A stretch of DNA of 64,000 bases, from NCBI GenBank assembly GCA_942159475.1, contig OW804096.1:136595791-136659790 (forward strand). The letters are read 5' to 3'. Below, in pieces: positions 31,843 to 42,379 of the stretch (the stretch's first letter is position 1; each line of letters begins with the position of its first letter). Source of the stretch: Sthenelais limicola. Lineage: Eukaryota; Annelida; Polychaeta; Phyllodocida; Sigalionidae. The notes beneath the pieces are model-generated. The model did not search any database and was not told the DNA's origin. It saw only the letters and a list, made by a program, of their open reading frames with translations. A program made the translations under genes and the position numbers.

Positions 31843-31930
31843 ATTTTGATTTTGAAATTATCTTTATTCAGGAACAACGTTACATTTCAGCGCCAGTTCC
31901 TTCAAGCAACTTGTTAGTTAACCTGCATTT
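31843..31930 (-). mobile_element. 3' tail of a minus-strand LINE
   Basis: The minus strand reads gttcctgaataaagataatt then (TTTTGA)-like repeats. The same gttcctgaataaa end occurs at 34,947-34,962 on the plus strand. Confidence 0.5.
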
Positions 31931-32113
31931 GTAAGAATGATCTATGAAAACCAAAAGCATGATCGTAAAGATGGGAACTTGTGTCGTGGAAACATGTATA
32001 ACACATGGATATCAACAATAGAGCTTTGATAAACAATCCTTGTTGAACATGGCATAATTTCTATAATATATTTTACACTGTATCATTAGTCCCATAATTC
32101 CATGCTAATCAAG
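31930..32113 (-). mobile_element. Family C fragment
   Basis: The interior of family C (gatctatgaaaaccaaaagc ... gtcccataattccatgc) without either terminus. Confidence 0.65.
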
Positions 32114-32175
32114 AGAGAAGGAGAAGGAAGGGAGAGCTAAGACCAGTCCATTCCTCCACCATACCTCCTACACTT

Positions 32176-32788
32176 GGGTCAGATTTTCAGAAAATGAACA
32201 ATTCACCTTCACCAATCTTCTCAAATAACCCCCATTTAAGATAAAAATGAGTTTCAAAATACAGTTTAACATAACAGAACTGATACTTTAAATCAATGCA
32301 ATCCCAAATATACTCAGATATACCCGGTATTCATAATTTTTCAACCAACTTTAGCAGAATTTCCTAAATGTGATGTGTTCAAGGAAAATGAGTCATAAGT
32401 CGCAAAATTTATTAAAGTGTCTTTTTCACAAGATCACTTTATTGGAATGTTCTAATTTTTTAAGGGTTGATAACTCATAGGTATATCAATCGTTGTATCA
32501 CATTTCAGGACAATCTATGTAATATATCCTTTAGTTTTAAAGGTCCTCATATGGACTACATTTAGTTACTTTACTGTTTATTGACCCCCAGGAATAGTGG
32601 AAAACTCAAAATCTAGAAATACTTATTAAATTATTAAACTGTATACTATCATTGGAATCGGCTTGATCTCATCTTTTAAAATATAATGGTATCTCAAAAT
32701 CTATTTTTTGCGACTTATGACTCATTTTCCTGAAACACATCACAAATGTGCAGAGCTGCAAATTGTACATTTTTTGAAAATCTGACCC
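32176..32788 (-). mobile_element. MITE family B copy, TSD ACTT, carrying a nested family A copy
   Basis: Family B ends at 32,176 and 32,788 with ACTT on both sides (32,172-32,175; 32,789-32,792). The 374-bp family A copy interrupts it. Confidence 0.9.
32370..32743 (-). mobile_element. MITE family A nested in family B, TSD AAAT
   Basis: AAAT (32,366-32,369 and 32,744-32,747) duplicates family B sequence next to its gtgyagagctgc block, so this insertion came after the family B insertion. Confidence 0.92.
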
Positions 32789-33014
32789 ACTTGATCCACA
32801 GGGAGAAAGGAAGTGAGAGCTGAAACCAGTCCATTTATTATCACAAGATCCAGATCATTACTAGAGACTATAACAAGGTTAGCTTCATCATGAAGCCCTT
32901 TTACTCCTTGTTTCTTGTCTCAGCGCGACTGGAGCGAACAACATGGAAAGTCCATTATAATTGCCAAATGATGGGTGATGAAGACACAACTTGGCAATAC
33001 CTCCGTCATTGTAT

Positions 33015-34870
33015 TGGGTCTATAGATCTCTACAGCATAGAGTAGACCATCTTGGTATCAGTTTATAGCACTCTACACCATAGAGTGTAGCATCTTAGTA
33101 TTAGTCTATAGCACTGTACAGCATAGAGTAGACCATCTTAGTATCAGTTTATAGCACTCTACAGCATAGAGTAGACCATCTTAGTATTAGTTTATAGCAC
33201 TCTACAGCATAGAGTAGACCATCTTAGTATCAGTTTATAGCACTGTACAGCATAGAGTAGACCATCTTAGTATCAGTTTATAGTACTCTACAGCATAGAG
33301 TAGACCATCTTAGTATCAGTTTATAGCACTGTACAGCATAGAGTAGACCATTTTAGTATCAGTTTATAGCACTCTACTACATAGTCTAGCATCTTAGTAT
33401 TAGTTTATAGCACTGTACAGCATAGTGTAGCATCTTAGTATCAGTTTATAGCACTGTACAGCATAGAGTAGCATCTTGGTATCAGTTTATAGTACTCTAC
33501 AGCATAGAGTAGACCATTTTAGTATCAGTTTATAGCACTCTACAGCATAGAGTAGACCATCTTAGTATCAGTTTATAGCACTCTACAGCATAGAGTAGAC
33601 CATCTTAGTATCAGTTTATAGCACTCTACAGCATAGAGTAGACCATCTTAGTATTAGTTTATAGCACTGTACAGCATAGAGTAGACCATCTTAGTATCAG
33701 TTTATAGCACTGTACAGCATAGAGTAGACCATCTTAGTATCAGTTTATAGCACTCTACAGCATAGAGTAGACTATTTTAGTATTAGTTTATAGCACTGTA
33801 CAGCATAGAGTAGACCATCTTAGTATCAGTTTATAGCACTGTACAGCATAGAGTAGACCATCTTAGTATCAGTTTATAGCACTGTACAGCATAGAGTAGA
33901 CCATTTTAGTATAGCACTGTACAGCATAGCGTAGACTATTTTAGTATCAGTTTATAGCACTCTACAACATAGAATAGACTATTTTAGTATCAGTTTATAG
34001 CACTCTACAGCATAGAGTAGACCATCTTAGTATAGCACTGTACAGCATAGAGTAGACTATTTTAGTATTAGTTTATAGCACTGTACAGCATAGAGTAGAC
34101 CATCTTAGTATCAGTTTATAGCACTGTACAGCATAGAGTAGACCATCTTAGTATCAGTTTATAGCACTCTACAGCATAGAGTAGACCATCTTAGTATCAG
34201 TTTATAGCACTGTACAGCATAGTGTAGCATCTTAGTATCAGTTTATAGCACTGTACAGCATAGAGTAGACTATTTTAGTATTAGTTTATAGCACTCTACA
34301 GCATAGAGTAGACCATCTTAGTATCAGTTTATAGCACTGTACAGCATAGAGTAGACCATCTTAGTATCAGTTTATAGCACTGTACAGCATAGAGTAGACT
34401 ATTTTAGTATTAGTTTATAGCACTCTACAGCATAGAGTAGACCATTTTAGTATAGCACTCTACACCATAGAGTAGACCATTTTTAGTATCAGTTTATAGC
34501 ACTCTGCAATGTCATTCAGCGAAGTATGCATTAAAAACTTATGCATAGTTATTAGTTTATAGCACTCTACAGCATAGAGTAGACCATCTTAGTATAGCAC
34601 TGTACAGCATAGAGTAGACTATTTTAGTATTAGTTTATAGCACTGTACAGCATAGAGTAGACCATCTTAGTATCAGTTTATAGCACTGTACAGCATAGAG
34701 TAGACCATCTTAGTATCAGTTTATAGCACTGTACAGCATAGAGTAGACTATTTTAGTATTAGTTTATAGCACTCTACAGCATAGAGTAGACCATTTTAGT
34801 ATAGCACTCTACACCATAGAGTAGACCATTTTTAGTATCAGTTTATAGCACTCTGCAATGTCATTCAGCG
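33015..34870. repeat. 43-bp minisatellite (second, unrelated sequence)
   Basis: The unit is approximately tagcactgtacagcatagag then tagaccatcttagtatcagttta. Some units lack the cagtttat part. A unique-looking block (gcaatgtcattcagcgaagt) appears twice, at 34,504 and 34,855, marking an internal duplication. Located in intron 5. Confidence 0.95.
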
Positions 34871-34889
34871 AAGTATGCATTAAAAACTT

Positions 34890-34982
34890 AAAAATGTATT
34901 GTAACATCAGGCAATTCTGAGAATAGCATCATCGATGTAATGTCCTTGTTCCTGAATAAAAATGTTTTAAATCAAATCAATT
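34890..34982 (+). mobile_element. 3' tail of a LINE-like element
   Basis: tgttcctgaataaaaatgtt followed by (AAATC)n-like repeats at 34,967-34,980, directly after the 43-bp array. Confidence 0.5.
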
Positions 34983-35253
34983 ATGGTCAATTGACTTTTA
35001 GATTGGTAGGAATAGAGCAAAACGCAGAAAATCTTTAGTTTCTGACTGATATTAACGAATAGTTCAGCCTTAATGTTACTCATACAACACTGATACAAAG
35101 TTTCTAATCCTGGATAGGAGCTGGGGCTATTCTCGGACTTGTCAGCAAACACAAGTGGGCGTAATGAAACTTCGACTCTCAACGTTCTCGGCTTAGATTT
35201 CTGTTTTATTTCAGGATAGTGTGCATATGTAACAGGTCGTCAGAAGATGCACA

Positions 35254-35601
35254 AATAGGGGATTTGCATAGCCGCCATTTTGAATCTTGATTCGCATTGA
35301 ATTATGGGACTAATGGTACAGTCTAAAATCGATAGAAAACATGTCATGTTCAGCATGGGTTATTTATCAAAGCTCTACGGACAATATCCATGTGTTATAC
35401 ATGTTTCCATTATGTAAGTCCCCATTTTCCCATCATGCATTTGGTTTTCATAGATCATTTATACAAGTTGTGATATTGGTGAAAACATTCTTGCAATTTT
35501 CGATAAAAATGTTGCTAAATATTTGTAAATCAGATTTCAACTGAATCCATCCCAGCATGCACTGAAATGACATGCGCAATGAGACATGCAAACCCCCTAT
35601 T
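35254..35601 (+). mobile_element. MITE family C copy
   Basis: Ends AATAGGGGATTTGCAT and ATGCAAACCCCCTATT; complete interior. Confidence 0.88.
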
Positions 35602-35649
35602 GCCACAGCTCTACAGAGTTATAAATTCTGATGAATTAGGCTGACAAAT

Positions 35650-36055
35650 ATGATGTGTTCCAGGAAAATGAGTCACATGTCGCAAAATTGATATTTTCAA
35701 AGTGTTTTTTTCACAAGATCTCTTTATGAAAATGTTTTAATTTTTAGAGGGTTTAGCACTTATAGTCATATAAATCCATAGGACAATTTTCGGGACATTG
35801 TATTAGATATATCCTTGCGTTTTGAAGGCCTTCTGGAAGGAGTATATTTAGTTACTTTACTGGTAATTACCCATCCAGAAACATTGCAAACACTTTTTTC
35901 ATTATTTTTTTATCAAACTTGAAATATGAAAATACTTATTAGGTGTCCTAGTGTTTACTATCATTGGAATCACCTTGATCTCCTCTTTTCACATATGGTG
36001 ATATCTCAAAATCCATATTTTGCGACTTATGACTAAGTTTCCTAAAACGGATCAC
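35650..36055 (-). mobile_element. MITE family A copy, TSD AAAT
   Basis: Terminus ATGATGTGTTCCAGGAAAAT at the left; right end gatcac. AAAT on both sides (35,646-35,649; 36,056-36,059). Confidence 0.88.
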
Positions 36056-36059
36056 AAAT

Positions 36060-36399
36060 GTGGTGTTTTATGCCAAAATGAGTCATAAGTCGCAAAATAT
36101 TTTTCAATGTGTTTTATTCACAAGATCTCGGGATAAATGAATGCATTTACAAAATTAAAAGAATGTGTATTAAATATATTCTTGCATTCCTGAGGTCATT
36201 CTAAGAATGCATTGTCCACCCAAAAATATTGCAAACTTTTTTTAAAAAAATAAGAATATCAAATTTCATATAGAAATACTCATTAAATATCCTTATGTTT
36301 ACGATCATTAGAATCGGCTTGATCTCATCTTTTCAAATAAGATCATATCCCAAAATCTAATTTTTGCGAGTTGTGACCCTTTTTCCTATAACACATCAC
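36060..36399 (-). mobile_element. MITE family A copy, TSD AAAT, abutting the previous one
   Basis: Its left AAAT (36,056-36,059) is also the right AAAT of the neighbouring copy; its right AAAT is at 36,400-36,403. The 340-bp copy is diverged. Confidence 0.85.
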
Positions 36400-36440
36400 A
36401 AATGATAATATCTAGGTATACATAGTATTCACATGACGTC

Positions 36441-36995
36441 ACCCCAGTCAGCGGCTATCCTCACTGGCAGCCATAATGTGTGGCTGCATAGATAACGGGA
36501 GACACTAGATCGTCAGGATTTCCCTTTCGAATGGTTGCTAATGGCGACTATACTCATTATTCCATCATGACACACTAAAAAATGACCATATAACCTATCA
36601 GCATTCTTTATATAACATGCTTGGAGGTGCAAACTGCCGAAAAACAGCATTTTCGAGGCTTGGAGCACTCATGTCCAGCTAAAGTTTTATAGGGGTTGAC
36701 CCACATTATGGCGAGCCCCGGCGAGCGTTGTGACATCAGTGAATACTATATATATCCCAGTCCAAGTGCAGCATTGATGGGATTGAATAGAAGAAGGTGC
36801 ATCAAATGTAAGCCAATATTTGGGCGCGCGTAGCCTGATATGATCATACAGGTGTGTCATACAGGCTCCAGTAGGCAAGGCAGGAGGCCCTGTTAATGCA
36901 CCCCATTCTCAGGTAACCACCGTGTAGTGTTGTGAGCAATGATACACCCACTCCCATTTAGTTTTTAGAGAGATAGGTTACTGTCATTAACAGGT
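36441..36995. other. Intron 5 sequence without recognised gene
   Basis: GC content is higher than the neighbours, but stops occur in all frames over short distances and no splice-bounded frame was found. Confidence 0.4.
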
Positions 36996-37199
36996 TTCAT
37001 GTAATAATAGCTTGTAGTATAGATGGAGAATGATAGTTTGTAGTATACTGGGGTTATTTGTTGACACGAAATCCCCCCCTCCCCCCCCCCCCCTGTGTAG
37101 TGGTCGCACCAGTAACAGCTCACTGGACCACTGCACCGGTCACTCTGGTCATTCTCACTCTAACCACCTTTCTGGGCACACCCCAAAAAATTAAAAATT

Positions 37200-37620
37200 A
37201 AAAATTAATAGTAGCTTGTAGTATGATAGGTAGTTCATATGGACAATAATATCTTGCAGTATAATAGGTAGTTCATATGGACAATAATATCTTGCAGTAT
37301 AATAGGTAGTTCATATGGACAATAATAGCTTGTAGTATAATAGGTAGTATTGATGGACAATAATAGCTTGTAGTATAATAGGTAGTATTGATGGACAATA
37401 ATAGCTTGTAGTATAATAGGTAGTATTGATGGACAATAATAGCTTGTAGTATAATAGGTAGTATCGATGGACAATAATAGCTTGTAGTATAATAGGTAGT
37501 TTATATGGACAATAATAGCTTGTAGTATAATAGGTAGTATAGATGGACAATAATAGCTTGTAGTATAATAGGTAGTTCATATGGACAATAATAGCTTGTA
37601 GTATAATAGGTAGTATAGAT
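37200..37620. repeat. 38-bp minisatellite, about 11 copies
   Basis: Unit aataatagcttgtagtataa then taggtagtatngatggac. Earlier degenerate copies lie at about 37,005-37,045. Open frames on the minus strand are repeat by-products. Confidence 0.93.
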
Positions 37621-38825
37621 ACAATATACATTGTACAATAATGGCAAGGACTCTAGTACCAAGCAAAGGAAAGTGTTGTTGACCAACATGCATCCATTCA
37701 TGGAAGTATACTTCTCCAAGAACCAATTGTTATTCTCTTTTACAAGTAAGATAATAAGCTACGACAAGATTTCAGTCTCAACTTCTTCCTAAAACATTTT
37801 CCCTCCTTGTCAAGCCTACTAGAAATTCTCACTTATGTTAACATTTACTTGTGTAAACCTGTCATGGAATGATTTTTCTTTTGAGGAACATAAAATTGAA
37901 ATCCCAAATTTTTGTCTGAAAATCCGTCCTCATTTTTTGTGTATGTGTTAGTAAGTACTGTATCTACATTAATATTAAATTTCATCAAGATTCATCAAAC
38001 CGTTTTTTTTTGTAAACGCTGATTGCCATCAGCCCAAATCAATATTTTCTAGTTCCCCTTACTGCCACTAGGGTGCTTCCAGGGGGCTAGCTCAGGATGT
38101 GGGCAAGAACAAGAATTCTGATGATAAGTGTATATTGAATGTCTGGGTGAAATTTGATGTCTGAATTCATGTCAGAACCATTTCAAAAGAATTATGTTAA
38201 TTGATTACGGTACTCCAAAGTAGTAAAATTACTCAAATCTGATTGATTATTCATATGACAAATAGCCTGGTGATCTATATTTTTATTTCACTCAATAATC
38301 ATTATTTCATGTCAAGTTTCATTAGTTTAAACTTTAGAGAAATCCATCAGTTTTGAAAAGCAGTACCGTCAGTCACCTTACGAAATAAGGCCATTTATAA
38401 ATATTTCTGGGAATATGCAAGGTAATATATATTCCCGGAAAAAAGCCAAGCTTTGCCGAACATATTCTAGAGCCCAGAGCGCGGCCCATATAATTATTCC
38501 ATTACGTCCTGACGAATTAACAACAAATTACTATGTATAATTGGCCCCGAACTAGCATTATACAGAACCCTGCTGCTACAAGTACTCCCTCTCGTGTTGG
38601 AAACTGGAGAACTGGTTGAAAAGCAAAGGCAGGAATTGTATTTTCGCCTGGTTATTAAACCAAAAAATGGCCCTGTTATTAGACTTTTTTTTATACCAAA
38701 GCATTTCTGCCGGACATTTTGAAATTGAATGTTTTCCAAGGTGACATTGAAATAGGGGATTTCGATGCGCAGATTGTCCTTGCCAAGGTTAATGTTTGGT
38801 TCATATAGGTCAGGGCCTCGGGAAT
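37621..38825. other. Intron 5 sequence without recognised gene
   Basis: Mixed unique-looking sequence. A 142-codon minus-strand frame at 38,494-38,922 was considered and rejected because its first part is family B sequence. Confidence 0.4.
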
Positions 38826-38868
38826 TGTACAATTCACCTTCATCAGTCCTCTCAAATAACTTAAATGT
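38826..38868 (-). mobile_element. Family B terminal fragment
   Basis: tgtacaattcaccttcatca then gtcctctcaaataactt matches the right inner part of family B. Confidence 0.6.
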
Positions 38869-39094
38869 TCCGACGACAACATTTGATCTCAAATAACGTT
38901 GATATTGTAAAGGTAATGGCAAAATACCTTATTTTTATGATAAACATCCGCCAAATATTCGCTTTTGAGATCAGAAGTGAATCTATCTGAGGACATGACA
39001 ACTGACACAAATGTCGTCTGCTGGCGTTTGACCTTGGCGTTTGACATGCTGGCGTTTGACCTTGATACGTTACCACTCCCGTAACCAAAGAGGG

Positions 39095-39690
39095 ACTCGA
39101 ATGTCGCACATGGAAACCCCCTTTTGGCGGGAAACAGGTTGTCGTCTGCTCGTATTTTAGGTCATAAAAGCCCCCACAATTCCCAGTTAAGATGACTGCC
39201 ATTTCTGGTATCCATGTTAACCCGTTTTAGAGATGAAAAATGTCGTCTGCTATCATTCTACGACGTGCAGCTCCCAGAATTCATTGCGGGTAAGAGATCA
39301 ACATGTTGCACATGCAAACCCACTTTTGGCGGGAGATTCTGCTTTCTATGACCTTTCTATGACCTACATCTGTGCAATCAAGCTGTTTCTTTCTTTTATG
39401 AAATCAGATTTGTATGGTAAACCGAATTATGGAGACTATAAAATTGATTTTTACGAAAATACAATGTAAGAGCATGTCCCAATACAGAAAAAATTGTCTT
39501 GAACCTTTGCTTAATCCATATATACACACTTTTGCCAATTAATACTTTTGCCAATTTATTATGTTACTGAAATGCAAGTGTACATATATAGTGACTCATT
39601 CAAGCAATAGAATCAGAGCACATCAGAGTCCAAATGTCGTCAAGGCAAACCCCCTTTTGGCGGGAAAAATTGGTGAAAAGTCGTCTGCTA
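39095..39690. repeat. Three dispersed repeats carrying TTTTGGCGGGA
   Basis: A roughly 50-bp block (atgtcg ... gcacatggaaaccccctttt, ggcgggaaa ... gtcgtctgct) occurs at about 39,098-39,157, 39,290-39,340 and 39,633-39,690. The TTTTGGCGGGA core is at 39,122, 39,324 and 39,655. Confidence 0.75.
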
Positions 39691-39937
39691 CAAGCTTCCT
39701 GCCTGCTGCGGTGGTGTTAAAGCGTTCAGTAGGAGTGGGCAGAAAGGCTACATAAAATACCAAAGATGGCAATCAGAACTCATTTTCTTTTAGGCGCAAT
39801 TAGACATAATTGCGCAGAGTTATTTCTCAGGTAATTAAGAGATGGGACCTAGTGCCAGTCTGTCTTTGATTTTCCATTGCCTGATGACGAAGCGCAGATC
39901 ATAATCAGGGATAATTTGGTTTCTTGTCGTTCTCAAT

Positions 39938-40147
39938 ATGGAGACGGTGATTATCATCCGCTCGTCTGCTCTCTCCTTCGCCTCTTTGCTCCTCCTACTC
40001 CTCCTGATCCATTCTTCATCCTGCTCCTATAAGCCCCTCCCCCCCCACCTCCTCCCCGCCCACCCGCTGCACACACATACGTGGGTCATGTTTTCAGAAA
40101 ATGTACAATTGCTAGCTCTACAAATGCAGGAAATTCTGCTAAATTAG
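39938..40147 (+). CDS. Doubtful small ORF with signal-peptide-like start
   Basis: The 69-codon frame starts METVIIIRSSALSFASLLLL, a good signal-peptide pattern with a Ser/Cys-rich c-region (IHSSSCSYKP). The later part runs into a family B MITE (from 40,083), so only the first 45 codons could be host sequence. The Leu run comes from a CTC-rich stretch and may be chance. Plus strand, opposite to the surrounding gene. Confidence 0.2.
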   Translation: METVIIIRSSALSFASLLLLLLLIHSSSCSYKPLPPHLLPAHPLHTHTWVMFSENVQLLALQMQEILLN

Positions 40148-40317
40148 GCTGAACAATGAAGAATAACGGGTATATTTGAGTATATTTGGTATCACATTGA
40201 TTTAAAGTATCAGTTATGTAATGTTAAACTGCATTTTGAAACTCAAATTTGTTTTAAATGTGGGTTATTTGAGAGGATTGTTGAAGGCGAATTGCACATT
40301 TTCTGAAAATCTGACCC
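40083..40317 (+). mobile_element. MITE family B copy
   Basis: Left end gggtcatgttttcagaaaat and consensus right end. It is followed at 40,318-40,371 by two extra TIR fragments in a head-to-head arrangement. Confidence 0.85.
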
Positions 40318-40371
40318 ACATATGGGTCAGATTTTCTCTGACCCACATATGGGTCAGATTTTCAGAAAATG
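40318..40371. repeat. Stacked family B terminal fragments
   Basis: cacatatgggtcagattttc tctgacccacatatgggtca gattttcagaaaatg: two terminal pieces with a shared ACATAT joint, as if insertion ends were rejoined. Confidence 0.7.
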
Positions 40372-40394
40372 TACAATTCAACTCTCTCCTAGCT

Positions 40395-40395
40395 T

Positions 40396-40436
<41 letters not shown>

Positions 40437-40570
40437 GCCCTCTCTCAGCTATCACTATCTCGTTGCCCACTCTCTCACTCACTCACTCCCTGTCTCTCCT
40501 CTCACTTTCCTCTCACTCTCTCTCCTCTCACTCTGTCTCGTGGCCCTCTCTTCACCCTGTCTCTGTCCCT
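40395..40570. repeat. (CT)n-rich pyrimidine tract
   Basis: ctctctctctctctctctct run at 40,400-40,432, then degenerate CT-rich sequence. Similar tracts lie at 40,985-41,100 and 41,510-41,560. Confidence 0.9.
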
Positions 40571-40823
40571 GTCTATCTGTCCTCCATCTTACCTAACGCT
40601 CTTGCTCCTATCTCTTTATTACACCCCTGTGCTGCAGTTGCCTATACCTTCAGCATTGTATGTCACACTTGGTTAAAGTGGTGCATAACATGTAAATTAT
40701 GCCACCCTGGGGACATACAACAAGTAGGTCCGCCCAAAACGTAAATTACTCCTTTTATTTTTAATTATTTATATTTTTTATTTATTAATGGGGTGTAATA
40801 AATATAGAACAAAGCTCGGGTGA

Positions 40824-40928
40824 AGTCTGTACACTTGTTAGTGACCTCGGGAGCACAGAAGATCTCGGGCTAACGCCCTCTAACTTCCCGCGCTCCCTCG
40901 GTCAATAACAAGTGTACAGACTTCCCCC
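40824..40928. mobile_element. Small foldback with CTCGGGCTAACGCC centre
   Basis: Arms gtgaagtctgtacacttgtt and aacaagtgtacagacttccc. The centre ctcgggctaacgccct is shared with the foldback at 16,843-16,949. Confidence 0.8.
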
Positions 40929-41268
40929 TTGCTAGGTTCCATCTATACATTTCCCCGTGTGTGTATGTATGTCCCTTTCTCTTAATCTCAAACTCTCTTT
41001 CTCTCTCTCTTGCTCCTATTTCTCTTTCTATGTGTCTGTCTGTCTGTTCCTATTTCCCCCACTCTCTCTCTTTCTCTCTCTTCCCCCTCATCCCAGACTT
41101 GTCTTAGTAACTGTCTGCCTCCCCCAGTGACACACACCTACCTAAAGTAAGCCCACTTTCCTATCCTCCCTCCCCCTTCCCTCTCATCACCCCCTCTCTC
41201 TACTCCCTGTCTGTCTATGAGAATCGGCTTAGTGGGCTAGGCGCATTTTCTCATGAATAATCACATAT

Positions 41269-41504
41269 GGGTCAGATTTTTCAGAAAATGTACAGTTGGC
41301 AGCTGTACACATCTAGTGAATTCTGCTAAATCAGGCTGCAATTTGGACAGTACTAGATGAATTCGAGTATATTCGGCATTGCATTGATTCTAAAAATCTA
41401 TTTGGTTAGGTTGAACTGTATTTTGAACTTTATTTTAGTCTGACATTTGGGCTATTTCAGAGAATTGGTGAAGTTGAATTGTACATTTTTAGAAAATCTG
41501 ACCC
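41269..41504 (+). mobile_element. MITE family B copy
   Basis: Both TIRs present; flanks ATAT / ACAT do not match exactly. A family D arm fragment (gagaatcggcttagtgggct) lies just left, at 41,219-41,240. Confidence 0.85.
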
Positions 41505-41670
41505 ACATTCACTCTCCTCCCCCCTCTCTCTTACTCGTCACCCTCTCTCTTTCTACTCCCTGTCCGTGTACCTGCCTGTCTGCCTACGATTCACCTGTCT
41601 CTCTGTCAGTCCTAAGAATCGGCTTAGTGGACTAAGGCCGTCACTTATTATCCCTTGAATAATCACATAT

Positions 41671-41903
41671 GGGTGAAATCGTCAGAAAATGTACAATTCA
41701 CTTTCACCAATCTTCTCAAATAACCCAAATTTCAGACGAAAATAAAGTTCAAAATACAGTTCAACCAAACCAAACAGATTGCTAGAATCACTGCAATACC
41801 GACTATACTCAGATTTACCTAGTATTGACAAAACTGCAGCCTAATTTAGCAGAATTTAGTAAATGTGTAGAGCTGCCAATTGTACATTTTCCTAAAATCT
41901 TAT
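41671..41903 (-). mobile_element. MITE family B copy, inverted orientation
   Basis: Family B read from the other end (cactttcaccaatcttctca early), decayed outer TIRs. Another family D arm fragment (gaatcggcttagtggactaa) precedes it at 41,613-41,632. Confidence 0.8.
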
Positions 41904-41929
41904 ATCCATATGCATGGTGCTCTAGCATC

Positions 41930-42015
41930 CCCCTGCCACCTTCCCCCCTGCCCCACCCCTGCCCCCACCCCTGCCCCAATCCCTGCCCCCACCCTTGCCC
42001 CCACCCCTGTCCCCG
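41930..42015. repeat. C-rich minisatellite
   Basis: cccacccctgccccn units; in gene sense (minus) this is G-rich with G-quadruplex potential. Confidence 0.85.
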
Positions 42016-42379
42016 CCGCCTAACCCACATCTACTCAAACATCCTCCTTACCTCTATTCCTACCGAATTAGCCTGGATTCAGGACATGACCTAGATGACT
42101 GACCTAGATGTGTGTCATTGACTCAAGGTGTTTAGAAGGGATTCTTAATCTCTTTTATTTTCACCCTCAAGAACAATGTTAACGATTGCCTAAAGAAGTG
42201 CCAAGAAACTCTTATCATATTTGCGATATTCGGTATGCAGTGGTTTTTGATCTGTCACTAAGAAAATAAATCTGAAGTTTTGAGGTCCAAAAGAGTCAAT
42301 CGATATGTGACAAAAAGGGAATAAGTAATGTTTTAGTTTTTTCAACTTTTCTAGTTACTTTAAATCTTACAAAATTTAC

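Larger units (their letters stand above)
35602..36440 (+). mobile_element. Family B remnant hosting two adjacent family A copies
   Basis: Family B blocks cagctctacagagtt ... gaattaggctgacaaat at the left and gataatatctaggtatacat at the right. The host is otherwise truncated. Confidence 0.6.

Noticed and set aside
37235..37719. Overlapping minus-strand ORFs rich in Tyr/Leu/Ile
   Set aside because: Product of the 38-bp tandem repeat read in three frames.
38494..38922. 142-codon minus-strand ORF with IPYFNVT, briefly considered as a capsid-like remnant
   Set aside because: Its first part is translated family B MITE sequence and the rest has no supported similarity; treated as a chance frame.
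40221..40744. Leu/Ser-rich plus-strand ORFs of 140-151 codons
   Set aside because: Composed of family B MITE ends and a (CT)n tract.
41815..42094. Gly/Gln-rich and Pro/Cys-rich ORFs
   Set aside because: Come from the C-rich minisatellite combined with family B sequence.
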